A DNA stretch of 64,000 nucleotides from Terriglobales bacterium (GCA_035487355.1 DATHMF010000086.1:1-64000), one strand, 5' to 3'; shown: positions 33,895 to 44,049, counted from the stretch's first letter. Translations and numbers: made by a program. Notes: a model not told the origin generated them from the letters alone.

Positions 33895-34731
33895 ATGCAA
33901 CCTTTACAGAATGAAATTGAACGGCTCTTTGCTCTGGGAGCGCAGGCCAAGTCAGAATCCTCCGCGCGTGAGGTGTTTCTCGAATTCCGTTCCTCTCTTT
34001 CACGCGGGAAAATCCGCGCCGCGGAAAAACGCGGCAACCAGTGGTATGCCAACGTCTGGGTGAAGCAAGGAATCCTGCTGGGCTTTCGCCTGGGTGAACT
34101 GGCTGAGATGGGCTCCGACGCAACCCTCTCCTTCGTGGATAAAGACACCTACCCTGCCCGCCGCTGGCACGTTGGCGATGGCATTCGTATCGTCCCGGGA
34201 GGCTCCTCGGTGCGCGAAGGCGCTTATGTGGCGCCCTCGGTGATCTGTATGCCGCCCATGTATATCAACGTGGGCGCTTACGTGGATGAAGGCGCCCTGG
34301 TAGACTCCCACGCTCTGGTTGGCTCCTGCGCTCAGATTGGCAAGCGTGTGCACCTGAGTGCCGCCGCCCAGATTGGCGGAGTGCTGGAGCCTGTCAGCGC
34401 TGCTCCGGTTGTAATCGAAGATGAAGCCCTGGTCGGCGGAAACTGCGGAGTCTATGAAGGCACGCAGGTCAGGACCCGCGCTGTGTTGGGCGCTGGGACT
34501 ATACTGACCCGCTCCACGCCGGTTTACGATCTGGTTCGCGGCCAAGTCTACCGTGCTACCGATGAGCAGCCCCTCGTAATCCCGGAAAATGCCGTAGTTG
34601 TACCTGGCTCCCGGGCCGTCGCCCACGGCAAAGGCGCGGAATGGAACCTTTCGCTGTACACGCCAGTCATCGTCAAGTACCGTGATGAAAAAACCGACAG
34701 CCGGGTCGAGCTCGAAGATTTATTGCGGTAA
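33895..34731 (+). CDS. dapD: 2,3,4,5-tetrahydropyridine-2,6-dicarboxylate N-succinyltransferase
   Basis: Acylates tetrahydrodipicolinate with succinyl-CoA in the succinylase DAP route. 278 aa; the left-handed beta-helix hexapeptide repeats run from about 95 to 220 ([20 protein letters not shown], then [20 protein letters not shown]). Start ATG at 33895. The N-terminal helical domain is shorter in places than E. coli DapD but the active-site residues of the family appear retained. Pairs with dapA; dapC/dapE are not in the window. Confidence 0.95.
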   Translation: MQPLQNEIERLFALGAQAKSESSAREVFLEFRSSLSRGKIRAAEKRGNQWYANVWVKQGILLGFRLGELAEMGSDATLSFVDKDTYPARRWHVGDGIRIVPGGSSVREGAYVAPSVICMPPMYINVGAYVDEGALVDSHALVGSCAQIGKRVHLSAAAQIGGVLEPVSAAPVVIEDEALVGGNCGVYEGTQVRTRAVLGAGTILTRSTPVYDLVRGQVYRATDEQPLVIPENAVVVPGSRAVAHGKGAEWNLSLYTPVIVKYRDEKTDSRVELEDLLR

Positions 34732-34756
34732 CGCTTGAAGATTTTTAAAAAAAATC

Positions 34757-36142
34757 ATGAAAAAGAACATCTTATTGGCGGGCTTTGTAGCCGGTAGTCT
34801 CGCCGCCATTCTGACTACTTTGGCGCATTTTCGGCTAGTCCCCATTCCAGAAGCCGCTCTGATGACAGCCCGCTGGGCGGCAATCGCAGTCCTGATCGCA
34901 TATGCTTTCTTGCGCCGCTCCCTGACTCCCTGGATCCTGGTTAGCATGCTCGCCGGTGCGGAACTTGGCCACGACTGGCCGCAAGCCGCTGGGCACCTTA
35001 AGGTGCTGAGTCAGATTTTCCTGCGCCTGATTACTCTTATCATCGCTCCCCTGCTCTTCGGAACTCTAGTCAGCGGAATTGCCGGCCATCCCGATCTCAA
35101 AAAGGTCGGCCGCATGGGAATCAAGTCCCTCATTTATTTTGAGGTGGTCACGACCCTGGCCCTGCTGATCGGATTGGCAGCCATTAACATCAGCAAAGCC
35201 GGGATGGGAGTACAACTGCAAGCAGGCGATGCCTCCGCCACAGCTCCAACCCCAGCGCGCCCCGGCGCGACTGAAATCATTCTGCATGTTTTTCCGGAAA
35301 ACATTGCCAAGTCTGTTGCAGAAGGCCAGATATTGCAGGTGGTGATCTTCAGCATCCTGTTCGGCATTGCTTTGGCGCAGGTCCCAGAGGAGCGGCGAAG
35401 GCCCATGGTGCAGTTCTGCGAGAGCCTGTCGGAAACCATGTTCCGATTCACCAACATGGTTATGCTGTTCGCCCCCGTAGGCATTGGCGCCGCCATTGCT
35501 TTCACTGTAGGCCAGGGTGGGCTGAGGATTATCGGGAACCTCTTCCAGCTCCTGGTTACGTTGTACTGCGCGCTGCTGGCTTTCATCTTCCTGGTTTTGC
35601 TGCCGATTGCGCTGCTGGCGCGTGTGCCTTTGCGAAAGTTTCTCAGAGCTGTTGCCGAACCGGTCTCGATCGCGTTTGGCACAGCCACATCGGAAGCCGC
35701 GCTTCCACGCGCCATGGAAGCCATGGAATCCATTGGAGTGCCGCGGTCAATTGTGGCTTTCGTCATGCCCACCGGCTACAGCTTTAATCTTGACGGCAGT
35801 TCAATCTATCTTTCACTTGCTGCAATCTTTGTAGCGCAAGCGGCCCACATTCATTTGAGTTTTGGCCAACAACTCACGATGATGCTGACACTCATGCTTA
35901 CCAGCAAAGGAGTGGCAGGAGTCTCGAAAGCGTCGCTCGTGATTCTATTGGGCACCGCCGATCAGTTGGGCCTTCCCAAAGACCCTATCCTGATTCTGTT
36001 CGCGGTGGATCAACTTCTGGACATGGGCCGTACCGCGATCAACGTTCTGGGAAATTGCCTGGCAACCGTGGTGGTTGCCCGCTGGGAGGGCGAATTCCCC
36101 GAGAAAACATCGTCGCCTGCGGCCGTAGAAGCCCTGACGTAG
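34757..36142 (+). CDS. Dicarboxylate/amino-acid:cation symporter (DAACS)
   Basis: 461-aa GltP/DctA-type transporter. TM segments and the family motifs FVMPTGYSFNLDGSSIYLSL and LTSKGVAGVSKASLVILLGT are clear, with the FAVDQLLDMGRTAINVLGN transport-core helix near the C-terminus. An extra N-terminal 80 residues with two TM helices precede the usual start. It probably takes up glutamate, aspartate or C4-dicarboxylates with H+ or Na+. It follows dapD by 25 bp. Confidence 0.9.
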   Translation: MKKNILLAGFVAGSLAAILTTLAHFRLVPIPEAALMTARWAAIAVLIAYAFLRRSLTPWILVSMLAGAELGHDWPQAAGHLKVLSQIFLRLITLIIAPLLFGTLVSGIAGHPDLKKVGRMGIKSLIYFEVVTTLALLIGLAAINISKAGMGVQLQAGDASATAPTPARPGATEIILHVFPENIAKSVAEGQILQVVIFSILFGIALAQVPEERRRPMVQFCESLSETMFRFTNMVMLFAPVGIGAAIAFTVGQGGLRIIGNLFQLLVTLYCALLAFIFLVLLPIALLARVPLRKFLRAVAEPVSIAFGTATSEAALPRAMEAMESIGVPRSIVAFVMPTGYSFNLDGSSIYLSLAAIFVAQAAHIHLSFGQQLTMMLTLMLTSKGVAGVSKASLVILLGTADQLGLPKDPILILFAVDQLLDMGRTAINVLGNCLATVVVARWEGEFPEKTSSPAAVEALT

Positions 36143-36393
36143 AACCATTTTCAATGTTGGTATGCCCTCTCTTTCGGGCGCTCCGCTTCGCTACGCGCAT
36201 GCCCGCGGCAGCAAGGAATTGTCATTTTTCAGCGACTTACGGCACGACTCGTGCCCTGACACACGTCTTCACACACGAGGACTTTTTCCGCAGTCTCTGA
36301 AGCCGTGCCCCTCCGAAAGATCTGTGGTAATCCGTGGCGAATTTTCCTCTGTGTCCTTTGTGATTAAACCAAATGTGGTTAAACCAAAAACAA
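36143..36393. other. Non-coding region between symporter and BNR gene
   Basis: Convergent spacer with scraps of dispersed repeats (CTCTGTGTCCTTTGTGATT, ATCTGTGGTAATCC). No gene seen. Confidence 0.4.
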
Positions 36394-36421
36394 AAGCCCG
36401 CAGGATTTCTCCTGCGGGCTT
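36394..36421 (-). terminator. Rho-independent terminator after the BNR gene
   Basis: Perfect 12-bp stem AAGCCCGCAGGA / TCCTGCGGGCTT with a 4-base loop; on the minus strand the stem runs into TTTTGTTTTTGG. It ends the leftward 36443-38488 gene. Confidence 0.75.
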
Positions 36422-36442
36422 AAAAATCAAATCAACTAAGAC

Positions 36443-38488
36443 TTACTGGCTGCTTGGTGTGCCGGCAACGCTTGCTGTATTCGAAGAGTCGTTGCTGATG
36501 GTTTCGCTCGGAGCGACTACCCCATCATAGGCGGTGGTGACAAACAGTTTGCCACGTCCGGCGGTAACTGAGCGTACCTCCCATCCCAGGTGGCCGGATG
36601 AATGCCATTTACGGCCGCCATCTTTGGATTCGTACACCGTCGTCGTAGTCGTGCTGCTAACCAGGAGCCGCTTCCCTTCTTCATCATAGGAAACAGAATC
36701 CACATTGGTTGACGGCAGGCCGTTCAGCACATGCTCCCAGTTGTCGCCTGAGTCCGTGCTGCGGAAGACGCCCATGTGAGTTGCAATCCACAGAGTATTC
36801 TCCCCATCAACCGCCAGGTCATGGATCCCGGTGATGAAGTAAGGAACATTGGCAGCGTACCAATGAGCGCCGCCATCAACAGAAACCACTACTCCCGTAT
36901 GACTGGCTGCTGCAACCATGCTCTGCTGCGTGTGCACTGCCACAAAGTCGCTCTGGCCTGCGATAGTTCCGCCCTTCCAGCTTTGGCCGCGGTTGGCTGA
37001 GCTGAACAAGCCATTGGTCGCGGCTGCATACCAAACGTTATTGGCAAAAGCGATGTCGTTGACGCGCGTTGTGAACTCGGAGCGTTCGACTTTGGTGGTC
37101 GAAACCATCTGCGCCACAGGTTTTAGTTTCGCCTTGGCGGGGCGCAGCACGCGTTTTGTAGTTGTCGTTTCCTTGATCATGACGTTGAGCGGTCTCCAGC
37201 CTGATGCGTCTTTGCTGGAAGTGAAAACGCCGCGGTTGGTGCCGGCAAGAAGCGCGCCGTCTGGAGTCTGACGGAGCACAAAAATATCGCGTCCGCCCAG
37301 ACCTGAGCTCATCTGGCTCCAATGTAACCCGTTGTCGTGCGAAACGAATACGCCGCCGAACTCCTTGTCGTTGATGATCCCGGCGTAGAGCGTGCTGCTG
37401 TCATTATTATCGAGCAACAACGACCCTACCTGGCGATGCGCGAATCCACGATTCGAAGCGGAAAATGTGGTTCCGGCATTTTCGCTTTGCAAAACTCCTC
37501 CGCGGTCCGTCGTCAGCAGCAGGCGGCTGGTATTGCGCGGATCAAGATAAATATCATTGACCACCACACTGGGCGAGGTCATCAGATGGAAGCTCTTGCC
37601 ACCATCGATCGTCTTCCATAGGCCCTCGGTCGTTCCGGCATACACAACCTCGGAGTTGGTTGGATCCATCTTCAGCACATGTGTGCGCCGGGCGGTGAAG
37701 GGCATTCCCTGGATCTTATGGAAGAGCTCAGCACCGTTCTCGCTCTTATAAATTCCCGAGCAGGCGCTGATGTAAACCACCTGCGGGTTTTTCGGATCAA
37801 TGATGATGGAAAATACATCGGAGTCGTCAATCACACCGTTCTTGATGTTCTTCCAGTTGGCTCCGCCGTCAATGGTCTTCCAGGGCAGGTGCCAGGTTCC
37901 GGCGTAGATGATGTCTGGGTTTGTGGGATCAATGGCCACCGACTCAAAGTTCTTCATCTCGTTATGGTTCAGTGGAGTGATCTGCGTCCAGCTATCGCCG
38001 CCATCTTTGCTGCGAAAGACGCCATCGAGCGCGCCCACAACAATTGTTTTTGGGTCGGTGTTGGCCAAAGCCAGGGCGCGAAGCGATTTGCCATGCAGAG
38101 CATCAATGGTCTGCCAGCTCTTGCCCCCGTCTTTCGAGCGGAAAAGATCGCCGCCCACATTGCCCACTCCCCAAGCAGCAACGTAAATGATCTTGGTATC
38201 TGTGGGATCAATAGCGATTTTATCGAGAACGTAGCTGTCATCGCTTCCCAGATGGGCGATCCGCGTCCAATTGGCTCCGCCATCGTTGGACAGGAAAAGT
38301 TTTCCCGCCATCGTGCCCATGAAAACCCGGTCGGGATTCTGTGGATCGTAGGCGAATGCGCGAGTATCGCCGCCTTCGGGGCCGAGTGAGGCCCAATGCG
38401 CCGCAAAAACCATGGGTGTGATCGTGCAAATCATGGCCGCAATAAGAATTCGCAGAGCAAAGAACTGCCATTTCCTCATAGATTTCAC
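36443..38488 (-). CDS. Secreted BNR/VPS10-type beta-propeller protein
   Basis: 681 aa with a signal peptide (about 1-29, cleaved after VFA) and at least ten short BNR/Asp-box repeats (S-x-D-G-G-x-x-W/T), for example NDGGANWTRIAHLG, SKDGGKSWQTID, TIDGGANWKNIK and STDSGDNWEHVL. Such proteins fold as seven- to ten-bladed propellers and act as sialidase-like, YCF48-like or sorting receptors; here no glycosidase active site (Arg triad) is visible, so call it a structural/secreted propeller. It may bind sugars or surface proteins. Alone on its strand with a clean terminator. Confidence 0.85.
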   Translation of the reverse strand: MKSMRKWQFFALRILIAAMICTITPMVFAAHWASLGPEGGDTRAFAYDPQNPDRVFMGTMAGKLFLSNDGGANWTRIAHLGSDDSYVLDKIAIDPTDTKIIYVAAWGVGNVGGDLFRSKDGGKSWQTIDALHGKSLRALALANTDPKTIVVGALDGVFRSKDGGDSWTQITPLNHNEMKNFESVAIDPTNPDIIYAGTWHLPWKTIDGGANWKNIKNGVIDDSDVFSIIIDPKNPQVVYISACSGIYKSENGAELFHKIQGMPFTARRTHVLKMDPTNSEVVYAGTTEGLWKTIDGGKSFHLMTSPSVVVNDIYLDPRNTSRLLLTTDRGGVLQSENAGTTFSASNRGFAHRQVGSLLLDNNDSSTLYAGIINDKEFGGVFVSHDNGLHWSQMSSGLGGRDIFVLRQTPDGALLAGTNRGVFTSSKDASGWRPLNVMIKETTTTKRVLRPAKAKLKPVAQMVSTTKVERSEFTTRVNDIAFANNVWYAAATNGLFSSANRGQSWKGGTIAGQSDFVAVHTQQSMVAAASHTGVVVSVDGGAHWYAANVPYFITGIHDLAVDGENTLWIATHMGVFRSTDSGDNWEHVLNGLPSTNVDSVSYDEEGKRLLVSSTTTTTVYESKDGGRKWHSSGHLGWEVRSVTAGRGKLFVTTAYDGVVAPSETISNDSSNTASVAGTPSSQ

Positions 38489-38684
38489 CTTGATTACCTT
38501 ACCTTGTCTGGGGGAGTTCTTAAATAAGCTTTTCGCTTTGGCCAGAATAACCTAAATTGAGTGGCGGTCGTCATACTAGGATGCCTGGGGGAACTCATTT
38601 AGGCAAGGTTACTGAGGGACAATAGAAAGGGCCGGTCGGACGATGCCGACCGGCCCAAACTACTGTTAAACCACGGTTTACGGC

Positions 38685-40286
38685 TTAGGCCGCCTTTTTC
38701 TTCCTAGGTGCCCGCTTGGCCGGTGCTGCCGGTTTGCGAGACTGCGGTTTCACCTTGGCCTCGTTGATCGGAGTGGTGCCAGGGCGGTCTTGGTCGAAGT
38801 TAGCGCCTTCCGGCACAATCCAGACCTCGACTTTCGCCTCACTATCGGTACCGGTGCGTGGATCAATACGGCTGGCATCAATTGCCTTCTGGTTTTCACC
38901 GGAGGTCAGATAATCCTTGGTGTTGACGGCACGCTGTGCTGCCAACGTCTTCGGCTTCTCTTTCTCCTCCTGCTCGCCCACCAAGACTGACTTGGCGTTC
39001 GGGCTCTGCAACAAGGCATCGGCAGCACCATCCAGGCAACCCTTGGCGGCGTTGTCCACACGGGCTGGTTTGCCCTTCTTGATGGTGATGGCGAAATCAA
39101 TCTCGCAAGCCTTGGTAGCATGTGGCTTTTCAGCCGGCGGAGTCACATCCACATTCGCACTTCCCGGAGCGGTCAAGCCGTTTTTGTCATCAGTGCAAGT
39201 TGCTCTTACCGTAATAGGTCCTGCAGGTGCACCCACGGTATCCAGCGTCGCGGTGGCGCCGCTGCCAGTGACCTTGCCTGCGCTCGCAGACCAGTTACTG
39301 ACGCTTGCCGTGTTTCCATCAGTGCTCTTGCAATCGCAGGTAATGGTGGAAGGATCACCCGTGATAACCGACGTTGGGTTCGCCGTGCATGACATGGTTG
39401 GCGAGTGCGCCGGCGGCGCATTTACTGTGAACGGCGCAGAGCAGTCTGCAACCCGCTTGTTGTCGGTCACGTGGGCGGAGACAGTGTAACTGCCCGGGGC
39501 GAGGCCAGTGGTATCAATGGCCGCGTTTGCCTCATTAGGAGTCACTTTTCCGCCGGTGGAGTTCCAGGTATAGGTCAGCTTGTGGTTGGGCGGGAAATTC
39601 GTAGGTGTGGCAGTGGCTTTTACAGCTTCGCCGGCCAGCAGTGAAGTCGGTTCCAGACTGCAACTTGCTGAAACTGGCTTCTCCTCTTCCCCTCCAATAA
39701 GCCATACCACACCACCCTGCAAACGGGTGCCGCGCAGGATGGTTTTAGGCACACCCGATCCCGGCAAGCCTCCGGCGCCAAAACGGTGGTGGGCAGTTAT
39801 AAAGTCGGCCTGAATCAACCGCAGGGCCCAGTGCTTGGTCAGGTTCATGTCAATACCGACTCCACCCTGAAAACCAAAGCGATTGTCAGCCGTAAAGTGG
39901 TCGGGCGCAAGACGCGAATAGCCGACTAAGGCCTCAAGGAACGGCGAAAAGTGTTCTCCGCGGAAGGTCAGCTTAGGGCCCGCCATAACGGTATTCAGGG
40001 TGCTGGGGATCCTGGTTCCGCTGGTGCCGTTGTTGAAATGGCCACCGTAGTCCAGCGTGAGGCCTAGCCACTTATTGAAATCATAGGTGCCCGCCAAACC
40101 AACGCCCACAGGGTAGTTTCGCAAAGGAACACCGCTAATTTTTGCATTGGGATCTGCCCAGGAGTAGCCTGCGAAAATCTCCCATTTCGGGGCAGGCTGG
40201 TCTTGCGCAAACACTGTGGCGCTTGCCAGCAACAGACAGGCAGCTACCGATAAAAGGGCAATACCTCTTTTGATTCGATGCAACAT
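38685..40286 (-). CDS. Outer-membrane beta-barrel/Ig-like protein, paralogue 1
   Basis: 533 aa. Signal peptide (about 1-27, ending VFAQ), an N-terminal beta-barrel (about 30-207, starts WEIFAGYSWADPNAKISG), two Ig-like/PKD-type domains (CSLEPTSLLAGEAVKA and CTANPTSVITGDPSTITC), and a C-terminal divergent OmpA-like region (KACEIDFAITIKKGKPARVD; AAQRAVNTKDYLT and IDASRIDPRTG), then a basic tail. The first 210 residues are nearly identical to the neighbour at 40543-42315, and the upstream sequence is duplicated as well. Likely a surface protein linked to peptidoglycan. Confidence 0.8.
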   Translation of the reverse strand: MLHRIKRGIALLSVAACLLLASATVFAQDQPAPKWEIFAGYSWADPNAKISGVPLRNYPVGVGLAGTYDFNKWLGLTLDYGGHFNNGTSGTRIPSTLNTVMAGPKLTFRGEHFSPFLEALVGYSRLAPDHFTADNRFGFQGGVGIDMNLTKHWALRLIQADFITAHHRFGAGGLPGSGVPKTILRGTRLQGGVVWLIGGEEEKPVSASCSLEPTSLLAGEAVKATATPTNFPPNHKLTYTWNSTGGKVTPNEANAAIDTTGLAPGSYTVSAHVTDNKRVADCSAPFTVNAPPAHSPTMSCTANPTSVITGDPSTITCDCKSTDGNTASVSNWSASAGKVTGSGATATLDTVGAPAGPITVRATCTDDKNGLTAPGSANVDVTPPAEKPHATKACEIDFAITIKKGKPARVDNAAKGCLDGAADALLQSPNAKSVLVGEQEEKEKPKTLAAQRAVNTKDYLTSGENQKAIDASRIDPRTGTDSEAKVEVWIVPEGANFDQDRPGTTPINEAKVKPQSRKPAAPAKRAPRKKKAA

Positions 40287-40542
40287 GGAAGAACCCTCCG
40301 GAACTATTAGTACCGTCTAACTAAGGTCTGCAACTTATGTATCCTAAAACTTACGGCTGAACAAACTTACGGCTGAACGTCTGACTGCGTATGAGTAACC
40401 AAAAGGCTACGGGGTGCGTGAAAACTACGTTACGGCGCAGCCAAAAACAACGGCCCAGGCTGCGATTTCCAGATGCGTAAGAAATTGCGGCACGTGAGGG
40501 CAGCTCACGTGCCGCAGAGTTATCGTCATCTTTCCAAGTTGA
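40287..40542. repeat. Copy of the upstream region shared with paralogue 2
   Basis: From 40287 the sequence GGAAGAACCCTCCGGAACTA and the following TAAGGTCTGCAACTTA nearly match 42316-42365, so the tandem duplication includes the promoter region. ACTTACGGCTGAAC itself is doubled here. Confidence 0.65.
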
Positions 40543-42315
40543 TTATTTCTTTTTTCTTCTGGTTCCGCCTTTGGTTCCCTTTTTGGCTGGCCCTTTCTTC
40601 GGGCCAGTGCGCGGCGCAACCTTTGGTTTCTCTCTTCCACCGATCAGGGAGAGGGCATCGGCGGCGCTAAACGGATACCGTCGCTCGGACAACTGCGAAG
40701 GCACGCCCGGCGCCTCCACTTTCATATCCACGCGCCGGTTCGCTGCCAGGACAATCGTGCGCATGTTCTGCTGCAGTCTCCTCTTTTCTCCAGCCGTCAG
40801 CGAAGGATCGTCTTCCATCGATTGCTTTACGTTGTCGGCTGAGAGCTGCTCCTGCTTGCCCAGCGCGCGGGTATCAATGCTGTCACCCGGCACGCCCTGA
40901 TCTACCAGGAAGCTCTTGACTCGCGCTGCGCGACGTTCGGTCAATGCCTGGTTGTAGTCAACACTGCCGCGCGGATCAGCGTGGGCTTCCAGCTCCAGCT
41001 TGGCGTCCGACTTGACGTCAAGATATTTCTTGAATTCAGAAGCTATCCCAGTCAACGTGGCCTGTTGGCTCTTGACTAGCCCGCCAGTAGGATTCTTTTC
41101 CGTCGGCTGCGCCGTGGCGAAGTAGACACTGCGGAGCACAAGAGTCGGCGGCGGTTGAACCACCGGCTTTGGTTGTACAGAGAAGCTAGTGGTGGAGTTC
41201 GCCGTCAGCTGATGGTCGTCAGTGGCGGTACAGGTCGCGCTGCAACTGCCAGGCTGAATGTTGGAGGTATCCACTGCAACGTCAGTGCCCTGTCCACTCG
41301 CGCCGCAGCCAGATGTGACTGCGACGGTAACCGGACCGCCCTGCGGGCTGCTGGCATCAGAATGAATCGTGATTGAGCCGCCTTGCACTACGCTGGAAGG
41401 GCTTGCGTTGCAGGTAATGGTCGGTGGCAGGCGCTTCTTGGTAGAAAAGGACGTCTGGCAGCTGGCCACGGCCTTTTTGTCGTGCGGATCGGTGACATGA
41501 GCGCTGACGTTATAGCTCTGTCCTTCCGCCGCGCCCGTTGTGTTGATGGTAACCGACTGTCCCGTACCTTCCACTTTGCCGCCATTGGTGGTCCAATCAA
41601 CATTCAACGTGTGATTAGGATTGAAATTTTGCGGCGTGACCGTGGCTTTCACCGGCTCACCCGCCCAGACTTCTGATGTATCCACCGAGCAACTTGCAGA
41701 AACTGGCTTCTCCTCTTCCCCTCCGACAAGCCAAACCACGCCGCCCTGCAAACGGGTGGCGCGCAGGATGGTTTTAGGCACACCCGATCCCGGCAAGCCT
41801 CCGGCGCCAAAACGGTGATGGGCGGTTATGAAGTCGGCCTGAATCAGCCGCAGGGCCCAGTGCTTGGTCAGGTTCATGTCAATACCGACTCCACCCTCGA
41901 AACCAAAGCGATTGTCAGCCGTAAAGTGGTCGGGCGCAAGACGCGAATAGCCGACTAAGGCCTCAAGGAATGGAGAAAAGTGTTCTCCGCGGAAGGTCAG
42001 CTTAGGACCCGCCATAACGGTATTCAGAGTGCTGGGGATCCTGGTTCCGCTGGTGCCGTTGTTGAAATGGCCACCGTAGTCCAGCGTGAGGCCTAGCCAC
42101 TTATTGAAGTCATAGGTGCCGGCCAAGCCCACGCCCACGGGGTAGTTTCGCAAAGGAACACCGCTAATTTTTGCATTGGGATCTGCCCAGGAGTAGCCTG
42201 CGAAAATCTCCCACTTCGGGGCAGGCTGGTCTTGCGCAAACACTGTGGTGCCCGCCAGCAATAGACAGGCAGCTACCGACAGAAGGGCGATACCTCTTTT
42301 GATTCGATGCAACAT
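40543..42315 (-). CDS. Outer-membrane barrel/Ig-like protein with OmpA domain, paralogue 2
   Basis: 590 aa: signal peptide, barrel of about 180 residues, Ig-like domains (CSVDTSEVWAGEPVKA and CNASPSSVVQGGSITIHSD), then a canonical OmpA C-terminal peptidoglycan-binding domain (VYFATAQPTEKNPTGG, LELEAHADPRGSVDYNQALT, then RRAARVKSFLVDQGV and TRALGKQEQLSADN), ending in a Lys/Arg-rich tail. The N-terminal half is about 97% identical to paralogue 1; the C-terminal part is unrelated or highly diverged. The OmpA domain is complete, so it probably anchors in the cell wall. Confidence 0.85.
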   Translation of the reverse strand: MLHRIKRGIALLSVAACLLLAGTTVFAQDQPAPKWEIFAGYSWADPNAKISGVPLRNYPVGVGLAGTYDFNKWLGLTLDYGGHFNNGTSGTRIPSTLNTVMAGPKLTFRGEHFSPFLEALVGYSRLAPDHFTADNRFGFEGGVGIDMNLTKHWALRLIQADFITAHHRFGAGGLPGSGVPKTILRATRLQGGVVWLVGGEEEKPVSASCSVDTSEVWAGEPVKATVTPQNFNPNHTLNVDWTTNGGKVEGTGQSVTINTTGAAEGQSYNVSAHVTDPHDKKAVASCQTSFSTKKRLPPTITCNASPSSVVQGGSITIHSDASSPQGGPVTVAVTSGCGASGQGTDVAVDTSNIQPGSCSATCTATDDHQLTANSTTSFSVQPKPVVQPPPTLVLRSVYFATAQPTEKNPTGGLVKSQQATLTGIASEFKKYLDVKSDAKLELEAHADPRGSVDYNQALTERRAARVKSFLVDQGVPGDSIDTRALGKQEQLSADNVKQSMEDDPSLTAGEKRRLQQNMRTIVLAANRRVDMKVEAPGVPSQLSERRYPFSAADALSLIGGREKPKVAPRTGPKKGPAKKGTKGGTRRKKK

Positions 42316-42657
42316 GGAAGAACCCTCCGGAACTATTAGTACCGTTGACTAAGGTCTGCAACTTAGATTCCTAAAAATTTACGGCTGACTTCTGAATAAA
42401 ACAGGGCTGCACGGCTGCTACTTCCGTGTAGTGTACAAAATTGTACAAGCAACCCCGAACAAGTGCAAAGTGTTGATTTCAAATTTTTTACGAATGTTTA
42501 CTGCAAAGTTACTGTATAAATAACGGGATTACATTTGGGGGAGTGGCGGACCTGGCTCAGGCTGCATCTTATATACCTGTACCCCTCAGGTATGCGTAGA
42601 TTTTGAACAGCAGTTTGTCACCTGGCCGCAATGCCATAATGGTATTGAAGCTTTCGT
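42316..42657. promoter_or_regulatory. Divergent promoter region upstream of the NtrC-type gene
   Basis: Contains TGTACAAAATTGTACA at 42432-42447 (7-bp arms around AA), a good operator for an unknown dimer. A TTTACTGCAAAGTTACTGTATAAATA stretch follows (42500-42524). I found no sigma-54 -24/-12 motif with correct spacing. Confidence 0.45.
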
Positions 42658-44049
42658 ATGAACCAGGAAAAAGTACTAATCGTCGAGGATGAAGAAAACG
42701 AGCGCAGCGGCCTGGCCGAACTGATTTCGGCCTGGGGTTATCGCACAGAGACCGCCAAAGACGGCGCTGAAGGTTTTGAGAAGTTTACTGCCTGGTCGCC
42801 GGCAATTGTTATTACCGACCTGAAGATGCCGCGCATGAGCGGCATGGAGCTGCTGGAACGCATCGCCTCACAGCCACACTCGGCCGCCGTGGTGCTGCTG
42901 ACCGCCCAAGGCAGTATTGATGTCGCCGTGGACGCCATGAAGACCGGGGCCTATGATTTCATCCAAAAACCGGTTGATCCTGCCCGTTTGAAAACTATCC
43001 TGAACAATGCCTCGCGCCAGCGCGGCACCGAGCGTGAGCTGGAAGCCACGCGCCGCAAACTGCGTGACACCGGCGTACTCGGGGTGATGGTGGGATCGTC
43101 CAAAAAAATGCAGGAAGTCTTCCGCCTGATTGAGATGGTAGCGCCCAGCACAGCTTCCGTCCTGATCACCGGCGAAAGCGGCACTGGCAAAGAGCTGGTG
43201 GCGCGCAGTATTCATGACTTAAGTCCGCGTAAGGCGAAACCGTTTCTTGCCATCAATTGTTCGGCCATCCCCGAAACCTTGATTGAAAGCGAAATTTTTG
43301 GGCACGAAAAAGGCGCCTTCACCGGCGCCCTGGAACGCAGAGCAGGATGCTTCGAACTGGCAGAAGAGGGTACGCTCCTGCTTGATGAGATTGGCGAAAT
43401 GCCGGTCAACACACAGGCCAAACTTTTGCGCGTACTCGAAGACCACAAACTTCGCCGCCTGGGCAGCAAGGTTGAGACTACAGTAGATGTACGCGTACTC
43501 GCGGCCACCAACAAAGTTCCTGAAGAAGCCGTCGCGAAGGGAGAGCTGCGCAATGATTTGTATTACCGTCTGAACGTCTTCAACATTCATCTGCCTCCGC
43601 TGCGCGACCACAAGGAAGATTTGCCCGACCTGACCGAACATCTGCTGGCCGATATGAGCCGCAAGCACGAACGCGAAGCGGCCATGGTGAGTGATGAAGT
43701 GATGAAGTCGTTTCAGGACCACAACTGGCCGGGCAACATCCGCGAACTGCGCAACACGCTGGAGCGCGCCGTCATAGCCTGCAACGGCAAAGTCATCGAG
43801 CATCTCCATCTGCCCCCTGCGTTCGGTTCGATGGGAGTGCACGCAACGGGGCACGACGCCAATTCAGTTCGGGTTGGAGTAGGGACCACGGTCGGCGAGG
43901 CCGAGCGCCTGCTGATTCTGAAGACGCTGGAATCCACCAACAACAACAAAACCCGCGCCGCCGAGATTCTGGGCATCAGCCTGAAGACCTTGCACAACAA
44001 ACTGAAAGAATACGGCGCGTCTATCGGTGCAGCCGACGGCAACGGATGA
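42658..44049 (+). CDS. Sigma-54-dependent response regulator (NtrC family)
   Basis: 463 aa: receiver domain (1-120; phospho-acceptor D54 in ITDLKMPRMSG, K104-like in FIQKPVD), a AAA+ activator domain (about 140-370; Walker A GESGTGKELVAR, GAFTGA loop in HEKGAFTGALERRAG, Walker B TLLLDEIGEMP, sensor-arginine RLGSKVETTVDVRVLAATN) and a Fis-type HTH at the C-terminus (NNKTRAAEILGISLKTLHNK). All catalytic parts are intact, so it can activate sigma-54 promoters. The cognate kinase is 130 bp downstream. Confidence 0.95.
   Translation: MNQEKVLIVEDEENERSGLAELISAWGYRTETAKDGAEGFEKFTAWSPAIVITDLKMPRMSGMELLERIASQPHSAAVVLLTAQGSIDVAVDAMKTGAYDFIQKPVDPARLKTILNNASRQRGTERELEATRRKLRDTGVLGVMVGSSKKMQEVFRLIEMVAPSTASVLITGESGTGKELVARSIHDLSPRKAKPFLAINCSAIPETLIESEIFGHEKGAFTGALERRAGCFELAEEGTLLLDEIGEMPVNTQAKLLRVLEDHKLRRLGSKVETTVDVRVLAATNKVPEEAVAKGELRNDLYYRLNVFNIHLPPLRDHKEDLPDLTEHLLADMSRKHEREAAMVSDEVMKSFQDHNWPGNIRELRNTLERAVIACNGKVIEHLHLPPAFGSMGVHATGHDANSVRVGVGTTVGEAERLLILKTLESTNNNKTRAAEILGISLKTLHNKLKEYGASIGAADGNG

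Noticed and set aside
42540..42570. Sigma-54 promoter TGGC...TGC before the NtrC-type gene
   Set aside because: Spacing between GG and GC is 8, not 10, bases.
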